A stretch of DNA of 64,000 nt from NCBI GenBank assembly GCA_040880585.1, contig JBBDID010000003.1, positions 130,400 through 194,399 on the forward strand. The letters are read 5' to 3'. Below are positions 15,998 through 23,795 of the stretch, one piece after another. A program made the position numbers and the translations under genes. The notes below the pieces were generated by a model. The model had not been told where the DNA came from, made no database searches, and was given only the letters and a program-made list of their open reading frames with translations. The DNA is from Paracrocinitomix sp040880585. Lineage in GTDB: Bacteria > Bacteroidota > Bacteroidia > Flavobacteriales_D > Crocinitomicaceae. Within the stretch, counting starts at the first letter, position 1. Each line of letters begins with the position of its first letter.

Positions 15998-16132
15998 AAT
16001 TACTGTCAAATGATTTATAAGGATTAACAATTCACAAGGGGTAATTGTTTTATTAAACACAAAGTTTGAGCAAAATTAGCAATTATTGCGACGCCAAGTG
16101 CGCCGGCCACCCGGATATGTACACGACAATGT

Positions 16133-16173
16133 GATCGCCCTGCGCCCAATAATTTTGGGTTGTAATTGTTATG
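16133..16173. repeat. cassette-boundary site 8 (Q module)
   Basis: GATCGCCCTGCGCCCAATAA, then TTTTGGGTTGTAATTGTTATG, a Q module with one change in the hairpin loop. The 50 bases to its left are GC-richer (CGACGCCAAGTGCGCCGGCC) and may be the other arm. Confidence 0.7.
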
Positions 16174-16196
16174 AGTAGTTTTCTATCCCTACAAAG

Positions 16197-16694
16197 TCAT
16201 CTTCTTCTTATGGTTCTTTGTTTTTTTAGCATTCCTTCAACTTGATTATCAATTTCAAAGTCGCTAATTCCTTTCAATGCTTCCAAAGTTTTAAATGCAA
16301 GCCCAGGTTTTGTAAATTCATTTAGTACAATTTCTTGACCGACATCATCAATAAAAATCAAGTCAAACGTTTTAGCAGTGGAGTCAGCCTTGTTCAAATA
16401 TATTGGTCTAACATTTTTCGTATGCTGGGTGTTATACTTCAATTCAATTTTGATGACTTTCGTTAAGTCGATCCAATTACCTGTTTTAAAGAAAACCCAT
16501 GAGACATATTTTCTTGCTTTTTTGTCTTGATTACTAATTTCAATTCCAGTTTTAGAAGCAGACATCATAATTCCGATTGGAATTGCTATTAGACAAATAG
16601 GATGAATTACGAAAGAACAAACGATTCCTCCAATTGCTGTCATGATGCCATGGATCAGATATTCGTATGTATAACCTTCCGAAACACGAATCAT
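16197..16694 (-). CDS. membrane protein of unknown function
   Basis: A 165-residue protein with two adjacent hydrophobic segments (about residues 12-45, forming a hairpin), followed by a basic soluble domain resembling a PH-like sheet (WVFFKTGNWIDLTKVIKIEL) and a lysine/arginine-rich C-terminus (KKQRTIRRR). I do not recognise the family. It is a single-gene module between boundary repeats 8 and 9. Confidence 0.6.
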   Translation of the reverse strand: MIRVSEGYTYEYLIHGIMTAIGGIVCSFVIHPICLIAIPIGIMMSASKTGIEISNQDKKARKYVSWVFFKTGNWIDLTKVIKIELKYNTQHTKNVRPIYLNKADSTAKTFDLIFIDDVGQEIVLNEFTKPGLAFKTLEALKGISDFEIDNQVEGMLKKQRTIRRR

Positions 16695-16714
16695 ATTGTT
16701 CTGGGTTAATTAAT

Positions 16715-16836
16715 GTTAACTTCCGTACAAAACCCAAAGATAAGCCAAAAACGTAAATTAACCGTGTGTTCTCGTTTGTACCCATTTGTTTACAGCCAGT
16801 TGTCGCAGATTTAAGGTGTAAATTTGCGCTAACAGG
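16715..16836. repeat. cassette-boundary site 9 (R module plus P)
   Basis: R module at 16715-16796: GTTAACTTCCGTACAAAACC through GTTCTCGTTTGTACCC, with GTACAAA and TTTGTAC as inverted arms. It is followed by a P module at 16799-16836. R recurs at 21198 and 22134, each time directly left of a P module. Confidence 0.8.
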
Positions 16837-16912
16837 GTCAAGTGTCGGACTGTGCCTTCGCGAAGCCGCTCCGGCGAAGCAAGGCATGAATTTGCTTATT
16901 AGGCACTGCTTT

Positions 16913-17515
16913 TTACCCCTGCAACTTAGCAATGGAAGGAGTCAGTTCTTTTAAGAATTTGGGGAGTTCAGAGAGATACATTAGCTGTCCGTTCTGAAGG
17001 GACAAAATGTGGTGTGGTTCCTCATTATAGAAGCTGGAGTTGAGCAGGTGAACAAAATCAAATTGAGAAAACAGTCCGTTGAGATTCTCATAACCGAGTT
17101 TGTAGCGTTCTTCAATTTCTTTTTCCGGGACAAAGTGACCTCCATTTTCTACTCTAATTCTTACCCTCTTCTTGGCTTTGTCAATAGAATCAAGGCAGAA
17201 AAAGAACAAATTAAGTTCGAACCCGGCTCCACGAAACTTTTCAGGCCAATACATTGGAGTCGAATTGAAGTTTGTTTCATAACAAAAATCTATGCCTTGC
17301 TTGATTGCATTTGCAACGGATTTTTCTAGTAAAGTTCTGGTCTTGTTGTGAGCTATTTCCGTTCGAAGCTCAGAGTCACGCATTGAGTTGTAAATACTCA
17401 AAAACTCTTTGTCATAATCGAATGATTCAACTCCGTCCGGAGTAATAGCATTAGCAAAGGACGATTTACCAGATCCGTTGCAACCACCTATGACATAAAG
17501 TCTAGGTCTAGCCAT
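16913..17515 (-). CDS. zeta-toxin-like P-loop kinase
   Basis: A 200-residue P-loop protein: MARPRLYVIGGCNGSGKSSF carries Walker A (GCNGSGKSS), and the central CYETNFNS, later R-V-R-I-R-V-E-N-G-G-H and EKEIEERYKLGYENL are typical of zeta-type kinases. Zeta toxins phosphorylate UDP-N-acetyl sugars and block wall synthesis, though chromosomal relatives may use other substrates. An eight-base overlap joins it to a 53-residue gene upstream that is probably its antitoxin. Confidence 0.75.
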   Translation of the reverse strand: MARPRLYVIGGCNGSGKSSFANAITPDGVESFDYDKEFLSIYNSMRDSELRTEIAHNKTRTLLEKSVANAIKQGIDFCYETNFNSTPMYWPEKFRGAGFELNLFFFCLDSIDKAKKRVRIRVENGGHFVPEKEIEERYKLGYENLNGLFSQFDFVHLLNSSFYNEEPHHILSLQNGQLMYLSELPKFLKELTPSIAKLQG

Positions 17516-17669
17516 TAAATTGAGGAGAAGGCGTAGGATTCTTAGTCAACTTTCCGGCAGAAAGTTTTTCCTCATATATTTTGATCTCTCTTTTAATACG
17601 AGGCATTTCTTTTTTGAGCTTTTTCTGCAGCTCCTTTAAGAATTCTTCTATTGAGTTATGATTTCCCAC
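17508..17669 (-). CDS. small partner (likely antitoxin) of the zeta-like kinase
   Basis: A 53-residue protein: short acidic start (GNHNSIEEFLKELQKKLKK), a basic helix (EMPRIKREIKIYEEKLSAGK) and a proline tail. It starts with GTG at 17667-17669 and ends at TAG 17508-17510, inside the kinase start (ATGGCTAG). A Bacteroidota promoter ends only a few bases before the GTG, so the transcript would be nearly leaderless. A fully helical small protein coupled to a zeta-type kinase fits an epsilon-like antitoxin by position, though I see no sequence match. Confidence 0.6.
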   Translation of the reverse strand: MGNHNSIEEFLKELQKKLKKEMPRIKREIKIYEEKLSAGKLTKNPTPSPQFNG

Positions 17670-17673
17670 ACCA

Positions 17674-17703
17674 CAAAAGTACAAAATTTCAAGCTAAGGG
17701 CAA
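17674..17703 (-). promoter_or_regulatory. Bacteroidota-type promoter of the zeta-like operon
   Basis: On the minus strand TTG (17701-17703), 19 bases, then TACTTTTG (17674-17681), fitting the -33/-7 consensus TTG-N19-TAnnTTTG. The expected start of transcription is at about 17667, on the GTG codon itself. Confidence 0.6.
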
Positions 17704-17747
17704 TATTTGGTGAGTTCAATTCGCGGATATTGGATTTCTCTTACCTG

Positions 17748-17822
17748 CCTACCGCAGACAGGCTTACCACCGAAGACGGAACCAGTTGTCTCAGATTTAA
17801 GGTGTAAATTTGCGCTAACAGG
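17748..17822. repeat. cassette-boundary site 10 (hairpin plus P)
   Basis: CCTGCCTACCGCAGACAGG is a small hairpin like the one inserted in site 4. It is followed by a P module at 17785-17822 with one change (GTTGTCTCAG). Confidence 0.7.
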
Positions 17823-17902
17823 CTTTTCATCCACCCAAATATACCAGTTGTTGACTTTAAACGTTAGTAGGCGCACTCCGTCAGGCTATCTGGCGGAGCC
17901 GT

Positions 17903-18445
17903 CTACTCGATTGGCCACTGTTTTTTATTTTGACAAGTAACCTTAACCCCTTTCTCAATTAGAACATCTTTCAGTTCAATCTCTCCACGGCCATTAGTAT
18001 TTAGCACTTCTCTATACGTGCCAAAAATATAATGTGTCCAGTCAATTTCACACTCCAGACCATCTTCATAATATGTTGATGTACCCACGGAACCTCCATA
18101 TAAAGCAACTTTACTCGTGTCAACCTTGCCTTCTTCAATTTGAGTTGATAGACCAGTAAATGCATAAATTGGAACTTTTGACATATTTCCATTCTTGTCT
18201 TCAATGTACACGACTTGGTCTTGCCATCCTTCATTTATGGGAGATTGAACTTTCAAAATTCCATTTTGAGGTATTCTTAAAATTTTTCGACCATTTTTCT
18301 CAATGTTCACAGCCTCAGGTTGGTTATGGATAATTATTACATTACCTCTATAGTCTTCATTTATAATTATTTTTTCTGGGTCTGCATTGTTGCATCCGGT
18401 TACCGTAAAAATGAACAAAATCGTTATGGTTACTATGTTCTTCAT
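17903..18445 (-). CDS. lipoprotein of unknown function
   Basis: A 180-residue protein with a lipoprotein signal (MKNIVTITILFIFTVTGCNN; lipobox TVTGC). The mature part is beta-rich with two central segments, RIPQNGILKVQSPI and QDQVVYIEDKNGNM. I start at the methionine before KNIVTI because this places the lipobox at residue 18; the longer frame to 18493 adds an unlikely leader. No family recognised. Single-gene module. Confidence 0.65.
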   Translation of the reverse strand: MKNIVTITILFIFTVTGCNNADPEKIIINEDYRGNVIIIHNQPEAVNIEKNGRKILRIPQNGILKVQSPINEGWQDQVVYIEDKNGNMSKVPIYAFTGLSTQIEEGKVDTSKVALYGGSVGTSTYYEDGLECEIDWTHYIFGTYREVLNTNGRGEIELKDVLIEKGVKVTCQNKKQWPIE

Positions 18446-18448
18446 AAT

Positions 18449-18583
18449 TCGAACTAACGGTTTGAGTAAATGTAGGCAATTTACTTTGTTCAACGGATCC
18501 GCCTGAGGCGGAGTAGTTGAATTGCGTCATGAATTGTGTCGGCCAAACCTGCGCCCAATGATTTTGGGTTCTAATTGTTATGC
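18449..18583. repeat. cassette-boundary site 11 (long hairpin plus Q)
   Basis: Nearly identical to site 7: CGAACTAACGGTTTGAGTAA, the GATCCGCC/GGCGGA hairpin, CGGCCAAACCTGCGCCC and the Q core ending TAATTGTTATGC. Confidence 0.8.
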
Positions 18584-18618
18584 TTAGTTTTTCACAATGA
18601 GAGGAATGTGAATTTAAA

Positions 18619-19044
18619 CTAGTTAGATACTTTAATCATTTCTCCATCAAATGATTGTCCTAATGCTCTTGAGGAATATAAATAGCTCGTGTCTGTGGTT
18701 TCGATTATATCAATGAATAGAGTATCAGTCGGGCCAAAAGGATTCAATGTGTCAGTTGTTTCCGTTGTAATCATATAATATTCGCATTCACCTGTCCAGG
18801 TAATTTTGTAAGTGTCTACATAGTTTTTTGTATGGTTGGTTTCAATCTGGATAGAATCTCTTCGAGAAACTTCTACACCCTTTAGGTTTGGATATACAAA
18901 TTGTCCGTTGATAAAAGGAGAACAGTCAATTTTATTTAAATTTTCAATTTTAGAATCATTTGGTGTTTCAGGAATTTCCGTTTCTGCATTCTTACATGAA
19001 GCAAATATTATAATTAACAAAGAGAGAAGAGTGAATTTGGCCAT
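18619..19044 (-). CDS. lipoprotein of unknown function
   Basis: A 141-residue lipoprotein (signal MAKFTLLSLLIIIFASCKN, lipobox FASC). The mature part has the pattern C-x-P-F-I-N-G-Q-F-V-Y-P, then VSRRDSIQIE and YKITWTGECEYYM, seen in several small Bacteroidota lipoproteins that measure about 130-150 residues. The function is unknown. Single-gene module between sites 11 and 12. Confidence 0.65.
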   Translation of the reverse strand: MAKFTLLSLLIIIFASCKNAETEIPETPNDSKIENLNKIDCSPFINGQFVYPNLKGVEVSRRDSIQIETNHTKNYVDTYKITWTGECEYYMITTETTDTLNPFGPTDTLFIDIIETTDTSYLYSSRALGQSFDGEMIKVSN

Positions 19045-19238
19045 AAAGCATTATGATTTAATTGAGCATAACATCTGTTCGTCTAAAAACCTAAAATACA
19101 GATTATATTTAAAGCCACCAGATTCATTTTGTAAGTTGATAATTCGGAAGTACTACAAACCAAATTATTGAAATCACACAGCAGGACATATAGTCGTCAT
19201 AACTCCTACAGATACTGCTAAATCGGCTTAGTGCAACA

Positions 19239-19298
19239 TTTAGAAAAAATCAGTGGGAGCGCCCTGCGCCCACTTGATTTTGGGTTGTAATTGTTAGC
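19239..19298. repeat. cassette-boundary site 12 (Q module)
   Basis: TTTAGAAAAAATCAGTGGGA and GCGCCCTGCGCCCACTTG lead into TTTTGGGTTGTAATTGTTAGC. The same leader, TTTAGAAAAAATC, is present in site 3. The core GTTAGC is the inverse of the GCTAAC in P modules. Confidence 0.75.
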
Positions 19299-19303
19299 AA
19301 CCG

Positions 19304-21178
19304 TTATTCACTTAATTTATTGGCGGTTTCTTCCAGAAGAATGTAGAAGTTATTAAAAAGAAAATTTTCCAAGTTTTTCTTTTGTCGGTTTTTACCTTTT
19401 GGGTCGAACTCTACTTTAAGCTGCTGAATAAAATTGACCTCCTCTTTGAGAGCGTAAATACCATGACTGTATCGATAGCTAAACGATTGTATAGCAGAAT
19501 TCATTTCGAATAATTTCTTCTTTTTAAACTCTTTGGCAAATTCTTTACCCGAGATGTTTTTAAGTACAGGACGTCCAAAACAGTTTAATTTATGGTCGTG
19601 TAAGCAAGCTGTAAACGTTTGTAAATCTGTTTTAAACCAATGAAAAAGTTTTTTCCCTTCTGCTTCTTCTTTTTCCTCTTGCAGAACATTGTTCATCTTA
19701 ACAATTTCTATTTTGAGTAAACTTAAATGCTCGAAATAATTATTGTCCTTACGCAATGTCAGGTGCAAGTCCATGTCAGGTATATAAACCGAAGACGTAT
19801 ATGCATTTTTAATACCTTTCAGGAATTTATTCTTTAAGTCATTTGGATCCAGTTCAAGAATATTGTCAAAGCGCAAGGCGAAGCTAAATACGGTCAGATA
19901 ATCGTGCAAATTGTATTGTCCTTCAATAGCATAAGAAATCATCTTTTTGGTTAAGTTTTTATACTTACTATTGGTCAAATTGAATATTGTGCTAGGCACC
20001 AACTGGTTTAAGACTTTATAAGCTGGAGAGACTTCCGCTTGGTCAAGTTTATAAATAAGTTTTATTTCGTTCTGCAATGAGCCTACATTGAATGTGCTGC
20101 CTGCAGTAATATATTCAAAGATCGAATCGAAAAACTTGAATTCTGAAGTCCTATTGTGATAATACAAATCCAGAAACTCATCTTTGTAGTTTAAAGGTTT
20201 TTCTGGGTCAATTTTTTTCTTTTGATTATAGGATTCCGTGAATTGAAAATCTTTCCAGTTGTAGGTTGCTTTATCAATGTCTGCTCTTTTTTTAAATGAG
20301 ATTTTACCTTTTTTGAATTCAATAGAAATAACAACTGAAAAGTAAAAGAGATCGGATAAAACTGATTGGTAGAATTCAACGACTTTCTCATTTTCAACTT
20401 GTAAGATGTTATTTTGAATATTTGAATGGATTGTAAGAAAATTATCCAAGCTGAATATCAAGGTTCTTAAGTTTTGATCCATTTTCAAAAGTAGATCATG
20501 AGTCAAAATAAACTTTTTATTCAAAAATTTCTGATATAATACATTAGATTGATAACGACTGCGGATAATTTGTCTTAGGACCTCTTTAGATTCCTGCTCG
20601 AATTCTAGTGTAATACCTACCGTTTTTTCCTTGAGTGTAATGAATTTTTCGTGCTCAATTTCGCCTTCATTGGCAATTAAAATAATCTTTGTACCAGCAT
20701 TTTCTACCAAGGAATTAACGAATCCAATAATTTCATTTAAATCTAGAGATTTGTTTCGTCTTTCTAGGTCGTCAAAACAAATAACCAAATTCTCTGTGCT
20801 GATCCAGTTCTTTTTCTCTTTATTGAATTCACCGACGTAATCGTTAAAGTCACCTAGTCCTTTAGACTTCATAATGCCCCTAATCAGGGATCTACCTAAT
20901 CCTATAGAAAGTTTGATTCCTTTTGTTTGGAGAAGAGGGAAAAGCGACATAAAAACAGCCAATTCTACGTCTTCAACTGATTTCAAGCCATAAAGAGAAA
21001 CATAAGCAGTTTTATATTTTTTTGAGGCGTCATTAAGACATTCAGTGGATTGGATTAGAGGAATAATGTCATTTTTAAAATAGAAAGTCTTACCGGTTCC
21101 CCAATTTCCAGTCAAGAGCATAGCAAAATTAGTTGGTTTCCCTAAATATTCTTGAATTACATTTTTCAGATTGTTCAT
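19304..21178 (-). CDS. KAP-type P-loop NTPase
   Basis: A 624-residue P-loop NTPase of the KAP group. Walker A is LLTGNWGTGKTFYF (about residues 21-34) and Walker B is LVICFDDLERR (about 134-144), followed by NEIIGFVNSLVENAGTKIILIANEGE, the sensor-1 strand of STAND/KAP ATPases. The 400-residue C-terminal part is helical with no recognisable domain. KAP NTPases without membrane spans occur in phage-defence and conflict systems, so a defence role is plausible but not shown. It is the largest gene of the island and forms a single-gene module. Confidence 0.8.
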   Translation of the reverse strand: MNNLKNVIQEYLGKPTNFAMLLTGNWGTGKTFYFKNDIIPLIQSTECLNDASKKYKTAYVSLYGLKSVEDVELAVFMSLFPLLQTKGIKLSIGLGRSLIRGIMKSKGLGDFNDYVGEFNKEKKNWISTENLVICFDDLERRNKSLDLNEIIGFVNSLVENAGTKIILIANEGEIEHEKFITLKEKTVGITLEFEQESKEVLRQIIRSRYQSNVLYQKFLNKKFILTHDLLLKMDQNLRTLIFSLDNFLTIHSNIQNNILQVENEKVVEFYQSVLSDLFYFSVVISIEFKKGKISFKKRADIDKATYNWKDFQFTESYNQKKKIDPEKPLNYKDEFLDLYYHNRTSEFKFFDSIFEYITAGSTFNVGSLQNEIKLIYKLDQAEVSPAYKVLNQLVPSTIFNLTNSKYKNLTKKMISYAIEGQYNLHDYLTVFSFALRFDNILELDPNDLKNKFLKGIKNAYTSSVYIPDMDLHLTLRKDNNYFEHLSLLKIEIVKMNNVLQEEKEEAEGKKLFHWFKTDLQTFTACLHDHKLNCFGRPVLKNISGKEFAKEFKKKKLFEMNSAIQSFSYRYSHGIYALKEEVNFIQQLKVEFDPKGKNRQKKNLENFLFNNFYILLEETANKLSE

Positions 21179-21197
21179 CTATGTGATTGGAATGGTT

Positions 21198-21319
21198 GCT
21201 AACTTACGTACAACCCCCAAAGATAAGCCAAAAACGTAAATTAACCGTGTGTTCTCGTTTGTACCCATTTGTTTACACCCAGTTGTCGCAGATTTAAGGC
21301 GCAAATTCGCGCTAACAGG
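21198..21319. repeat. cassette-boundary site 13 (R plus P)
   Basis: R module GCTAACTTACGTACAAC through GTTTGTACCC (21198-21279), then a P module at 21282-21319. Very similar to site 9. Confidence 0.8.
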
Positions 21320-21326
21320 TTGTTTT

Positions 21327-22106
21327 TCAACACTTTTTAACGGCAGTGATCATTTTCTCGAGTTTTTCCTTTAGTTCTTTTTGGCTTTCTAAAATATCAG
21401 GACCTACTTCTTCATTCGAAAAAGTCTCATCTTCAAAAAACATTTTGTAAATAGCTAACATGATAACTAAGGTCAAAGTCATTTTATAATGCTGTAAAAG
21501 CAAGTTGATATCGTTTTTAAAGTCCTGTTTTGATAATTTTATTTTATCATTTTCATGTAAATGTTCAAATTCGCTAGGCTTAGGACTTTTCCTTGGATAT
21601 CCATCATAATGTTTATTACATATACAAATCCAGTTGATTCTGTGAATTGTTAAGGAGTTTCTCCAGTCCTTTATTTTGTAATTAAAATGTTTTTTTGTGA
21701 ATTCCGTCAATGATTCAGAACTCTCATGTGTGCCTTCAATTAGCAATTCCGATTTTTCTATTAACTCGTCAATAAAACTCTCATATTTATGAAACATTCC
21801 AATATAACCAAGCCTTATTGTTTCATAAAGATTTTCCTTAAAATCTTCCGTTGAGATATTAATTATTCCTTTATATTTTGACTTTTCATATTCTCTTTTA
21901 TCGTCAACAACTGATTTAGCAGCAGCGGGTAAATAATAGTTTAAAAAAAGTGCTTTAAAAGAACCGATTTCTACCATTCTTGTCGTTATAAAATCGTGAA
22001 TTGATTTCCCTTTTGGATCTTTGTAGGATTCGGAAAAATTGGGAATCCTTGAAAATTGACTCATCAATTCCTCAAATAATTGATCGTATTTATTTTTCTT
22101 AGGCAT
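21327..22106 (-). CDS. protein of unknown function
   Basis: A 259-residue soluble, helix-rich protein rich in Lys and Glu, with a conserved-looking centre (HKYESFIDELIEKSELLI and INWICICNKHYDGYPRKSPKPSEFEHL) and a hydrophobic helix (about residues 212-228, TLVIMLAIYKMFF). The central arrangement recalls HEPN-like or defence-associated helical proteins, but no catalytic motif is convincing. It precedes the KAP gene in transcription order but is separated from it by boundary site 13. Confidence 0.6.
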   Translation of the reverse strand: MPKKNKYDQLFEELMSQFSRIPNFSESYKDPKGKSIHDFITTRMVEIGSFKALFLNYYLPAAAKSVVDDKREYEKSKYKGIINISTEDFKENLYETIRLGYIGMFHKYESFIDELIEKSELLIEGTHESSESLTEFTKKHFNYKIKDWRNSLTIHRINWICICNKHYDGYPRKSPKPSEFEHLHENDKIKLSKQDFKNDINLLLQHYKMTLTLVIMLAIYKMFFEDETFSNEEVGPDILESQKELKEKLEKMITAVKKC

Positions 22107-22133
22107 TAAAGGAGGTAATAAGACACTGTTGCT

Positions 22134-22247
22134 GCTAACTTCCGTACAAAACCCAAAGATAAGCCAAAAACGTAAATTAACCGTGTGTTCACTAATTGTC
22201 GCAGATTTAAGGTGAAAATTTGCGCTAATAGGTTCTAATTGTTAGGC
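22134..22247. repeat. cassette-boundary site 14 (R, P and half Q)
   Basis: A shortened R module (GCTAACTTCCGTACAAAACC to CCGTGTGTTC, 22134-22190), a P module at 22195-22232 (AATTGTCGCAG, with GCGCTAATAGG), then directly TTCTAATTGTTAGGC. GTTAGGC is a perfect match to the integron core GTTRRRY. Confidence 0.8.
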
Positions 22248-22297
22248 TCAGTTTTCTTCAACTTATTAACATCCTATAATTCAATAAGTATACTTGG

Positions 22298-22305
22298 TAA
22301 CTTTG
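22298..22305 (+). promoter_or_regulatory. -7 box of a leaderless transcript
   Basis: TAACTTTG fits TAnnTTTG and lies four bases before the ATG at 22309, which implies a transcript with almost no leader. No convincing -33 box is seen. Confidence 0.4.
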
Positions 22306-22308
22306 TGC

Positions 22309-23181
22309 ATGATGAGTGGAAATATTAGAAATCAAATATTAATACTTCTTTATGAAGGAGAATTAAATGACAAGGGTATATTTGAGCAGTTTGAGTTGCC
22401 AATAGGTATATTCTATAAACTTTTGAGAATTGCTAAGAATCAAGGTCTTGTTACTTTTAAAGATTCTGCAATGGCAAATACTTTTAAGTCAGACTATATT
22501 TACCCTCCAGGAGTTAATATTGACTTGAAATTGACAACTTTGGGAAAAGAATGGACAAAGAAGTATCTTATTGATAAGGAGAACGGATACGTTGATTTAG
22601 GCGGTTCGGACATGCTGGATATTCTACAAATCGAAAAAGCAGGAATGAGAATTTCGCATTTCGAAAACCTAACTTATGAGGAATACAGAAAAAAGTTCCC
22701 ACATATTGCAGGTAGCGCAAGAATGGATAATCGAATGTTGTATTACATCATGACAGGCAAGAAACCCAATTTGCCATCAATTGCAGAAAAAAAAGAAGTC
22801 GAATTAACAGTCGAATGGTTAGAAGGTTATTCTAGTGCAAGTAAGTATTATAATGATGCCATTGAAAGGTATGATAAGCTATTACTTGATAGATATTTAA
22901 TGGATGATCTACGAAAGTGCGTAGAATTCTTTCTGAAGGATTTTTTTGGAAATAATGTATCACTTGAAAATCAAGGTAAGAACATCAAGGGCCATTTAAA
23001 GAATAGCAGTATTTCTTCATATATAAACGCACTTTATGGGGATGTCTTGAAAAGGTTTGTAAATTATCAAAATGATTCAATTAAACATGGAGATAAATTC
23101 AATTCACTGGAAATTGATTTTATTTTAGAAATAAGCACTTCACTGATGAAAATGCTTCTGAGAACAAAAGAGGCAGAATAG
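22309..23181 (+). CDS. winged-helix-like protein of unknown function
   Basis: A 290-residue protein, the only plus-strand gene in the island. The N-terminus (NIRNQILILLYEGELNDKGI and FYKLLRIAKNQGLVTF) looks like a winged helix, followed by LKLTTLGKEW. The rest is helical with no recognised family; a C-terminal segment (RYLMDDLRKCVEFFLKDFF, VNYQNDSIKHGDK) resembles an abortive-infection or HEPN-type helix bundle only loosely. I use ATG 22309 because the -7 box overlaps the upstream alternatives. Confidence 0.6.
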   Translation: MMSGNIRNQILILLYEGELNDKGIFEQFELPIGIFYKLLRIAKNQGLVTFKDSAMANTFKSDYIYPPGVNIDLKLTTLGKEWTKKYLIDKENGYVDLGGSDMLDILQIEKAGMRISHFENLTYEEYRKKFPHIAGSARMDNRMLYYIMTGKKPNLPSIAEKKEVELTVEWLEGYSSASKYYNDAIERYDKLLLDRYLMDDLRKCVEFFLKDFFGNNVSLENQGKNIKGHLKNSSISSYINALYGDVLKRFVNYQNDSIKHGDKFNSLEIDFILEISTSLMKMLLRTKEAE

Positions 23182-23186
23182 AAAAA

Positions 23187-23224
23187 CCCTACCCCCAATG
23201 ATTTTGGGTTGTAATTGTTATAAA
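23187..23224. repeat. cassette-boundary site 15 (Q module)
   Basis: CCCTACCCCCAATGATTTTG and GGTTGTAATTGTTATAA, six bases after the plus-strand gene. It faces the 3' end of the minus-strand lipoprotein gene, as Q modules do elsewhere. Confidence 0.75.
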
Positions 23225-23249
23225 TAGTTTTATACCCTTGTATTATGGC

Positions 23250-23795
23250 TTATTCTATTAATTCAACTTCGTGACATTCGAGCAGGACGTAATATAAGAT
23301 CCAAATACCCAGTCCACCTTGAATTACTCCTTTAACTTTCACTTTGTCACCAACAGTGAATTGTTTTACTTCTGAATTCTCTTCAAACTCCAAAATAAGA
23401 CTGACCGTGAATATTTTCGGAATGTCAATAAGAGGGTTGCGGATATCAGTGCTGTCAATATCAACTTGAATGCTAGGCCTTCTGTCTTCCTCGACACTTA
23501 AATTCACATCAGATACTATACCTTCTTTCCAAACAAAACTTTTTCCATTCCATGACTCTAGTCTTTTTCGAAATCTTGCTGTGTCATAATTTTCGTTTAA
23601 TTCAATTACTTGATCAATGAAAATTTTTAGAGAGTCCGAAATGTCATTATTTATGTCGTATTGACATGGTAGTTCGGTAATGTTATTTGTTGAATCAATT
23701 TCCTTATTTTCACTGTTTGATCCAGATTGTTCATTACCTGCACAAGATAGAAAAAGCAATGTTGATAAGAATGAGAAGAGTCCTATTTGCTTCAT
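23250..23795 (-). CDS. lipoprotein of unknown function
   Basis: A 181-residue lipoprotein (MKQIGLFSFLSTLLFLSCAG, lipobox FLSC), with a Ser/Asn/Glu-rich linker and then an OB-like segment (KQFTVGDKVKVKGVIQGGLG) near the C-terminus, which resembles tRNA-anticodon-type OB folds of other bacterial lipoproteins. The start at 23795 places the lipobox at residue 18; a longer frame to 23822 adds nine residues. Last module of the island. Confidence 0.65.
   Translation of the reverse strand: MKQIGLFSFLSTLLFLSCAGNEQSGSNSENKEIDSTNNITELPCQYDINNDISDSLKIFIDQVIELNENYDTARFRKRLESWNGKSFVWKEGIVSDVNLSVEEDRRPSIQVDIDSTDIRNPLIDIPKIFTVSLILEFEENSEVKQFTVGDKVKVKGVIQGGLGIWILYYVLLECHEVELIE

Noticed and set aside
9029..23224. 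CRISPR-like array because of regularly repeated palindromes
   Set aside because: The units between repeats are genes of 0.5-2 kb, not uniform 30-40-base spacers, and no cas gene is present.
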